From Monoglobus sp964442605 (GTDB lineage: Bacteria > Bacillota > Clostridia > Monoglobales > Monoglobaceae): a stretch of 9,458 bases of DNA. A program made the position numbers and the translations under genes. Below the pieces are notes generated by a model. It did no database searches, was not told the origin of the DNA, and worked only from the letters and a program-made list of their open reading frames with translations. Of this stretch, positions 6,436-9,458 are shown in pieces. Where the stretch lies: the NCBI GenBank assembly GCA_964442605.1, contig CAYTZR010000058.1, positions 1-9,458 of the forward strand, read 5' to 3'. The first letter of the stretch is position 1. The number at the start of each line of letters is the position of its first letter.

Positions 6436-6450
6436 AAGTTATAAAATTCA
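6412..6450. repeat. 18-bp direct repeat at the junction of two pseudogenes
   Basis: ATGAAGTTATAAAATTCA occurs at 6412-6429 and 6433-6450, a 21-bp period with CAG between. It lies where plus-strand MBL-hydrolase homology ends and minus-strand DUF6933-like homology ends, so it probably marks the recombination junction. Confidence 0.85.
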
Positions 6451-6901
6451 AGGACACCGTTTTCAATGTAATCGTAAAGACGGTAACCATCCACCGGGTA
6501 ACATGTCTGAAATCTGTTAAGTGCGGAGATGATACTGCGGTCGGTCAGCTTTGAAAAACACACAATAGGATGCTCCTCAAAGAGTTTTTCCAGGAGTCCG
6601 GTCATTTCTTTATTTTCGGAGTATATGTCCATCATATAGTGGGCGATCATATTTCCAACACTTTCCAGGTCATCAATTTTGACATCAACCAGGATAATCG
6701 TAAACTTATGGCAAAATTACAGACCTGAATACACTTGCGCCGGTCAAAATAGAACAGTTTTGCACCCCACTCAAGCAGACGGTCTCAATGTTCTTTTTTA
6801 TAGACAGCCTGCGTCAGTGATCGCATTAAGGGATTGGTAAATTCCTCCGGCATCTTCAATTTATAGCGTTCGATTGTCCGTTTTGTGGCATAAATAATCA
6901 T
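6450..6901 (-). pseudogene. Degenerate DUF6933-like protein gene
   Basis: A good start remains at 6901 (AGGAG six nt upstream). The product begins MIIYATKRTIERYKLKMPEE, but an in-frame TGA at 6785-6787 ends it after 38 codons. The frame resumes with DRLLEWGAKLFYFDRRKC, then shifts by one nucleotide near 6703-6712 and continues as KFTIILVDVKIDDLESVGNM into MIAHYMMDIYSENKEM and FSKLTDRSIISALN. Homology ends at YIENGVL (6450); the remaining codons to the TAA at 6396 come from the junction repeat. The order (short N-terminus, FYFDRRK, a hydrophobic VLV strand, KLTDRSI, LN) resembles DUF6933 proteins, whose function is unknown. One nonsense and one frameshift mutation plus a lost C-terminus make this non-functional; the 84-codon frame at 6396-6650 is only its surviving 3' part. 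Confidence 0.65.
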
Positions 6902-7248
6902 GACTGTCTCCTTTTCTCTTCGGTATGGAAATTCTACTGCGCTACAATGCGATCAACTTTTGTATCTGTTTCTGATCTGCGCCGTCCGGAACGCCGGACA
7001 GGCGCTGTAAAATTTTCTCCCTGTATGTATACTCCTTTTAACACCCGGCTCCTGCAATTCCTTGGCGCAGTGATAATCGTTAAGGCTTGCCTTTGCGTTA
7101 TTGCCTTTATACCGATAAAAGCCTTGTAAGTCCTCATATTCCGCAACTCTATTATACTATACTTCAAGTTCTGCCATAAGTCAGGAGTTTTCGGCACCGC
7201 AGCGCGAGGGGCGGAGGCGGCTCGCGCAACCGGACGGGCGATTTCCAT
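6902..7248. other. Gap without a recognisable gene
   Basis: I see no credible gene here. A 109-codon open frame on the minus strand (6934-7263) is Arg/Ala-rich, starts inside a terminator hairpin and matches nothing I know. An isolated TATAAT occurs on the minus strand at 7151-7156 without a convincing -35 box. The only strong structure is the hairpin at 6979-7005. Confidence 0.5.
6979..7005. other. Strong GC-rich hairpin of unknown role
   Basis: GCGCCGTCCGG (6979-6989) pairs with CCGGACAGGCGC (6994-7005) over 11 bp with one bulged base and a 4-nt loop. Neither strand has a U-tract after it, so it is not a standard terminator. It stands in an otherwise AT-richer, non-coding stretch upstream of the DUF6933-like pseudogene. 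Confidence 0.6.
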
Positions 7249-7281
7249 ATAAAAAGCGCTCACCGATTCGGCAAGCGCTTT
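7249..7281 (-). terminator. Intrinsic terminator of the small-gene unit
   Basis: AAAGCGCT (minus strand, from 7281) pairs with AGCGCTTT (ending 7253). The stem extends inward to about 12 pairs with two G-U pairs around a 5-nt loop, and is followed by a T-tract (7251-7255). It lies 17 nt beyond the stop of the 7298-7483 gene. Confidence 0.8.
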
Positions 7282-7297
7282 GAACTATATTCTGATT

Positions 7298-7483
7298 TTA
7301 TAAACTTGGGTCTGTTCTTTTTTTACAATTCTTGCAAACCGCAAAGTCCTTTTCGGTCAAATCCTTTTCATCATCTGTTGGCTTCACACCGCCGTCTGCA
7401 ATCCATTGTAACTCATCGCAATAGCCGGTTTCAATAATTCGCCGCAACATTGGGCATTTTACATTTTCAATTATTTTAACCAT
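7298..7483 (-). CDS. Four-cysteine miniprotein (putative zinc-binding)
   Basis: This 61-residue protein has Cys10-Pro11, Cys22, Cys50 and Cys53, arranged as CP-x10-C-x27-C-x2-C. The final CKNCKK knuckle suggests a structural zinc site. No signal peptide or membrane segment is present, so it is probably cytosolic. The start at 7483 has an AAGGTGA-like site about 8 nt upstream. It is the last gene of a minus-strand unit of small genes and lies 30 nt after the Sm-like gene; a terminator follows directly. The same four-cysteine spacing recurs in the product encoded at 7809-8002, so the two appear to be divergent paralogues. I do not know a function for the family. Confidence 0.65.
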   Translation of the reverse strand: MVKIIENVKCPMLRRIIETGYCDELQWIADGGVKPTDDEKDLTEKDFAVCKNCKKRTDPSL

Positions 7484-7513
7484 TTCTTCATCACCTTCAT
7501 AACAATTTCCGCC

Positions 7514-7751
7514 TTATTCAACTACTTCAATTGATTTGATTTCTGTTTCAAGGAAGCTTACTGTACCGGGATAATCTTGAAATCTTCGTATCTCCAGTTG
7601 TGTAATCTCGGGTTCGTTATTCAAAGCGTCAACATAACCGTCAAAAAAAGCCCTCCACCAAATCCCCATCTATGCAATGAACTTGCAGTTTTAAATATTT
7701 ATTGAGTTTATGACTTTTTTCGATTTCATTTAATCTATTATACAAATTCAT
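7514..7751 (-). pseudogene. Sm-like miniprotein gene with a +1 shift in a T7 run
   Basis: From the ATG at 7751 (GGAAGTGAG site upstream) the frame reads MNLYNRLNEIEKSHKLNKYL, then LQVHCIDGDLVEGFF, and hits TGA directly after seven T (7643-7649). With six T it would continue DGYVDALNNEPEITQLEIRR, DYPGTVSFLETEIKSIEVVE and stop at 7514, a 78-residue protein. The restored product has the Sm/SH3-barrel pattern of small clostridial proteins: a V-x-C-x-DG strand, a variable insert with DNEPE-type residues, and a C-terminal EIKSIE strand. Both halves keep coding character, so the break is recent, a sequencing error, or bypassed by slippage on the homopolymer. It has the same orientation as, and close spacing to, the four-cysteine genes on either side. 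Confidence 0.6.
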
Positions 7752-7808
7752 ATTCTCACTTCCTTTTTTGGTACTATATGTGTTCCCATTTTTGAATGCG
7801 GCTTTTAT

Positions 7809-8002
7809 TCAATAATTATGCCATTTGCAACTTTTGCATATTTCTTTAAAATTTTCCTTTTGCTTGTATTTGTCAGGTAAACAAGACATTATAAACATCC
7901 CGTCTATAATATCTCTATTTTCAATGCAATCTATGTCCTCTATAATTTCATCTACAAGGGGCACAACACTTCCGTTACGGCTCTGTCGGTATTATATTCC
8001 AT
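7809..8002 (-). pseudogene. Second four-cysteine miniprotein gene, one base short in a C4 run
   Basis: From the ATG at 8002 the frame reads MEYNTDRAVTEVLCPL and stops. Adding one C to the run at 7958-7961 gives a 64-residue protein that continues VDEIIEDIDCIENRDIIDG and ends NFKEICKSCKWHNY, with its stop at 7809-7811. Cysteines fall at 14 (followed by Pro), 26, 56 and 59: CP-x10-C-x29-C-x2-C, nearly the same spacing as the product of 7298-7483. The start overlaps the end of the upstream gene by 11 nt, suggesting translational coupling. In polymorphic-toxin loci this position is usual for an immunity gene, but I do not recognise the protein as a known immunity family. Confidence 0.6.
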
Positions 8003-8273
8003 ACTTCTCTAACACCTCCATAATTTTATTTACTTCATCATTGAATTGTTCTTCTTTAAACGCCGTTCTGATTAAATTATCTTCCTTGTTTACAAAACTC
8101 ACTCCATTAACTGAATAATATCTCTCATACTTTCCATCCCATACCGTTCTTGAAGCCTTTGCGTTGCTTATAAACTCTTTAGCCATAGTCTCTGTCACAT
8201 TATGACTTCGCTTGGAATTGATATGTTTATTATCAAAATCTTGACGTAAAGATTGCCATTTTCGTCCGGACAT
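7992..8273 (-). CDS. Small protein resembling a toxin-type (BECR-like) nuclease domain; start uncertain
   Basis: The open frame encodes 93 residues: MSGRKWQSLRQDFDNKHINS, SHNVTETMAKEFISNAKASR, WDGKYERYYSVNGVSFVNKE, DNLIRTAF and a C-terminal helix to EVLEKYGI. A helix carrying an early KH pair, followed by alternating strands YERYYS, GVSFV and NLIRTAF, resembles the barnase/EndoU/colicin E5-D/RelE-type nuclease domains at the C-termini of polymorphic toxins and phage proteins; this is pattern-based and uncertain. There is no ribosome site before 8273. The good site AGGTGGTG (8296-8303) serves an ATG at 8290 in another frame. One extra A in the A4 run at 8273-8276 would join the two as MKNNIK plus MSGRKWQ. 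It is the first gene after the promoter at 8324-8353 and overlaps the four-cysteine gene. Confidence 0.5.
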   Translation of the reverse strand: MSGRKWQSLRQDFDNKHINSKRSHNVTETMAKEFISNAKASRTVWDGKYERYYSVNGVSFVNKEDNLIRTAFKEEQFNDEVNKIMEVLEKYGI

Positions 8274-8323
8274 TTTATATTGTTCTTCATATATTCACCA
8301 CCTATGTTACACTTTTTGGTTAT

Positions 8324-8353
8324 ATTATAACATACGGCTGTTGTTCTTGTCCA
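8324..8353 (-). promoter_or_regulatory. Sigma-A promoter of the small-gene unit
   Basis: On the minus strand TGGACA (8348-8353) and TATAAT (8324-8329) are 18 nt apart. The AGGTGGTG ribosome site follows at 8296-8303 and an ATG at 8290, giving a short leader and no room for a much longer upstream coding part. Confidence 0.7.
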
Positions 8354-8491
8354 TAAAAATTTTAATTTTGAATTGTTAAAAACAGAAGGGGTTACTTAAC
8401 AAATTTTGTGGACATTTTTATTGCAATTTAAAGTGCGGTAAATTTTCCAAAAATTATTGCTTTTTATAGAATAATATGATAATACATAAGC

Positions 8492-8575
8492 GCGACATAT
8501 TTTGAACACAGGTTTGCGTTTGGCAAAAGCGCAGGCTTTGATTGTCATATCCTGTGTTCGGAATGAATGTGTCGC
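8492..8575 (+). promoter_or_regulatory. Structured leader with nested inverted repeats upstream of the BspA-like gene
   Basis: GCGACA (8492-8497) pairs with TGTCGC (8570-8575), and inside it AACACAGG (8505-8512) pairs with CCTGTGTT (8551-8558). Within that lies a third hairpin, TGCGTTT with AAA-G-CGCA (8515-8533, 4-nt loop). A 17-nt unpaired segment (8534-8550) joins them. An alternative helix CGCAGC/GCTGTG (8573-8578 with 8589-8594) would disrupt the outer stem. The layout suggests a regulatory RNA or riboswitch-like leader; I cannot match it to a known class. Confidence 0.5.
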
Positions 8576-8602
8576 AGCATTATCAAGGCTGTGCGTTTTT
8601 CG

Positions 8603-8631
8603 GTGTGCGGTTTTGATTACCGACACTTTTT
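8603..8631 (+). terminator. Terminator-like hairpin just before the BspA-like ribosome site
   Basis: GTGT-G-CGG (8603-8610) pairs with CCG-ACAC (8620-8626), seven pairs with one bulge and a 9-nt loop, and is followed by five T (8627-8631). The Shine-Dalgarno sequence starts only 6 nt later (8637). This is the position of an expression platform rather than of a gene end. Confidence 0.5.
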
Positions 8632-8650
8632 AATTTGGGGAGGTATAATC

Positions 8651-8968
8651 GTGATGAAAAAAATAATGTTAGGTATGGTATTGGTATTATCAATCCTGTG
8701 CGTGTTTATGACTGTGACAGTAAGCGCGGCGACAAGTGGCACTTGTGGCGATAATGTAACGTGGACGCTTGACGATGAGGGCACACTTACAATCAGCGGC
8801 ACGGGAGAAATGGAGGATTGGAGTACATCTTCAAACGTGCCTTGGTATAGCAGCCGCGAAAGTATTACAAGCGTTGTAGTAGAAAATGGCGTTACAAGCA
8901 TCGGCGAACGGGCGTTTTACCATTGCACCGAGACAACTTTTGTCAAGGGGGAAAATGATATTTTTTGA
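8651..8968 (+). CDS. Truncated BspA-like leucine-rich-repeat surface protein
   Basis: GGGGAGG (8637-8643) is followed by GTG at 8651 and ATG at 8654 in the same frame; 7-nt spacing favours GTG, 10-nt spacing fits ATG. From the ATG the product has 104 residues. MKKIMLGMVLVLSILCVFM is a signal peptide cleaved near TVSA. The mature part reads SGTCGDNVTWTLDDEGTLTI, SGTGEM, PWYSSRESITSVVVENGVTS and IGERAFYHC, the conserved N-terminal block and first repeat of BspA-like LRR_5 proteins. These normally continue for several hundred residues with many AFxxC repeats. Here homology stops at YHC and 14 unrelated codons lead to a TGA inside an A/T tract. It is probably a 3'-truncated, non-functional gene, although its leader, ribosome site and signal peptide are intact. 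Confidence 0.8.
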   Translation: MMKKIMLGMVLVLSILCVFMTVTVSAATSGTCGDNVTWTLDDEGTLTISGTGEMEDWSTSSNVPWYSSRESITSVVVENGVTSIGERAFYHCTETTFVKGENDIF

Positions 8969-8979
8969 AAAAATTTTTT
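8961..8979. repeat. A/T palindromic tract at the break point of the BspA-like gene
   Basis: Six T, G, six A and six T occur in succession (8961-8979), so AAAAAATTTTTT (8968-8979) is a perfect palindrome. The tract contains the premature TGA (8966-8968) and directly follows the non-homologous tail of the truncated gene. From 8980 to 9139 I find no coding sequence or known element. Confidence 0.6.
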
Positions 8980-9139
8980 AAATTCAATTATTCCGTTGTG
9001 CAAATGTAATCATTCTGTAGAAATTTACGCTTTCGCAGACCGCAGAAACGCTTGTTTTTCGGGTGTGAAAAGCCGCTGAATTTAAGGGGTGCGTATAGGT
9101 ATATTGGCTTTCAAAAAACCATCTTTTATTCTTCAACGC

Positions 9140-9173
9140 AAAAATCACTCCGCGAAAAAACGGAGTGATTTTT
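9140..9173. terminator. Bidirectional intrinsic terminator
   Basis: AAAAATCACTCCG (9140-9152) and CGGAGTGATTTTT (9161-9173) form a perfect 13-bp stem with an 8-nt loop, so each strand has a GC core followed by five T. On the minus strand it lies 20 nt after the stop of the SLH gene; on the plus strand it would stop read-through from the truncated BspA-like gene. Confidence 0.9.
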
Positions 9174-9193
9174 GATTGCGTATTAAATTTTAA

Positions 9194-9458
9194 TTATTTC
9201 ATAAATTCATATACTCTCTCGAACACCGCCGCGGCTTCGGCGCGGGTAGCGTTATTTTGCGGCGCGAAGGTGCCGTCGGTGTTGCCCTGCAAAATACCGT
9301 TCGCGCTGTTCCAAGCTACCGCGTCACGCGCGTAATCGGAAATATCAGCGCCGTCCGCGTAGCTTACGCCGCCGCTGACGCTTGCGTCATAACCCTTGAA
9401 TTTTGCGTAGCGGTAAATTATCGCCGCCATCTGCTCACGCGTTATGGTGTCATCGGGC
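9194..9458 (-). CDS. C-terminal end of an S-layer-homology (SLH) domain protein
   Basis: The frame is open to the window edge, so only the last 87 or so residues are seen. They read DDTITREQMAAIIYRYAKFK, the end of one SLH domain, then YADGADISDYARDAVAWNSA, NGILQGNTDGTFAPQNNATR and AEAAAVFERVYEFMK, a complete final SLH domain (PF00395). The ITREQ, GI-x-G-x-x-DGTF-x-P and TRAEAA motifs are canonical. SLH domains anchor exported proteins non-covalently to pyruvylated wall polymers. The nature of the rest of the protein is unknown. A strong terminator follows the stop codon. Confidence 0.93.
   Translation of the reverse strand, partial: PDDTITREQMAAIIYRYAKFKGYDASVSGGVSYADGADISDYARDAVAWNSANGILQGNTDGTFAPQNNATRAEAAAVFERVYEFMK

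Noticed and set aside
6282..6787. In-frame TGA codons in two genes as evidence for UGA recoding
   Set aside because: The permease gene (3738) ends at TGA and all intact genes use TGG for tryptophan; the two affected genes also carry frameshifts or truncations, so they are pseudogenes under the standard bacterial code.
6934..7263. 109-codon open frame on the minus strand
   Set aside because: Arg/Ala-rich composition, start codon inside the terminator hairpin at 7253-7281, no ribosome site and no recognisable domain.
7825..8118. Plus-strand open frame of 97 codons
   Set aside because: It is antisense to the four-cysteine gene and the nuclease-like gene, which have better coding sense and are linked to a promoter; it has no ribosome site.
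8396..8626. Minus-strand open frame of 76 codons
   Set aside because: It lies across the structured leader of the BspA-like gene, has no ribosome site and no recognisable product.

Overview
The window looks like chromosome from a low-to-medium GC member of the Clostridia, probably a gut-type Oscillospirales relative. The signs are AGGAGG-type Shine-Dalgarno sites, sigma-A promoters, a lipoprotein-anchored ABC transporter, an S-layer-homology (SLH) protein, a BspA-like leucine-rich-repeat surface protein and copper-amine-oxidase-N1-like exported proteins. This is inference from gene content; no rRNA or other marker is present.

Layout. (1) 1-1496, minus: two related exported proteins in tandem, the first cut by the window edge. 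(2) 1600-2871, minus: metY, O-acetylhomoserine sulfhydrylase, behind a short spacer containing an 8-bp tandem repeat. (3) 2972-5764, minus: an ABC importer of the tryptophan/tyrosine-type family, in the order binding lipoprotein, permease, ATPase. It has a consensus promoter and a leader of about 100 nt. That leader carries nine NAG triplets, mostly at 5-nt spacing, followed by an intrinsic terminator and a competing antiterminator. This is the layout of a TRAP (MtrB) attenuator and is the most notable signal here. (4) about 6080-6900: eroded gene fragments on both strands (DUF3788-like, MBL-fold hydrolase, DUF6933-like), the last two joined at an 18-bp direct repeat. (5) 7249-8353, minus: a small unit with its own promoter and terminator, encoding a possible toxin-type nuclease domain, two related four-cysteine miniproteins and an Sm-like miniprotein. 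Three of these four genes appear to be off frame by one nucleotide at short homopolymers. (6) 8492-8968, plus: a structured leader with a terminator-like hairpin, then a truncated BspA-like gene. (7) 9140-9458: a bidirectional terminator and the 3' end of an SLH protein gene, minus strand.

How the parts fit. The transporter and metY lie in the same direction with no obvious terminator between them and may be partly co-transcribed. If the leader is a TRAP target, uptake would be shut off when tryptophan is abundant, which supports tryptophan as the substrate. The region 6000-9000 is an accessory zone with gene decay, whereas the genes at 1-5764 and 9194-9458 appear intact apart from those cut by the window edges.
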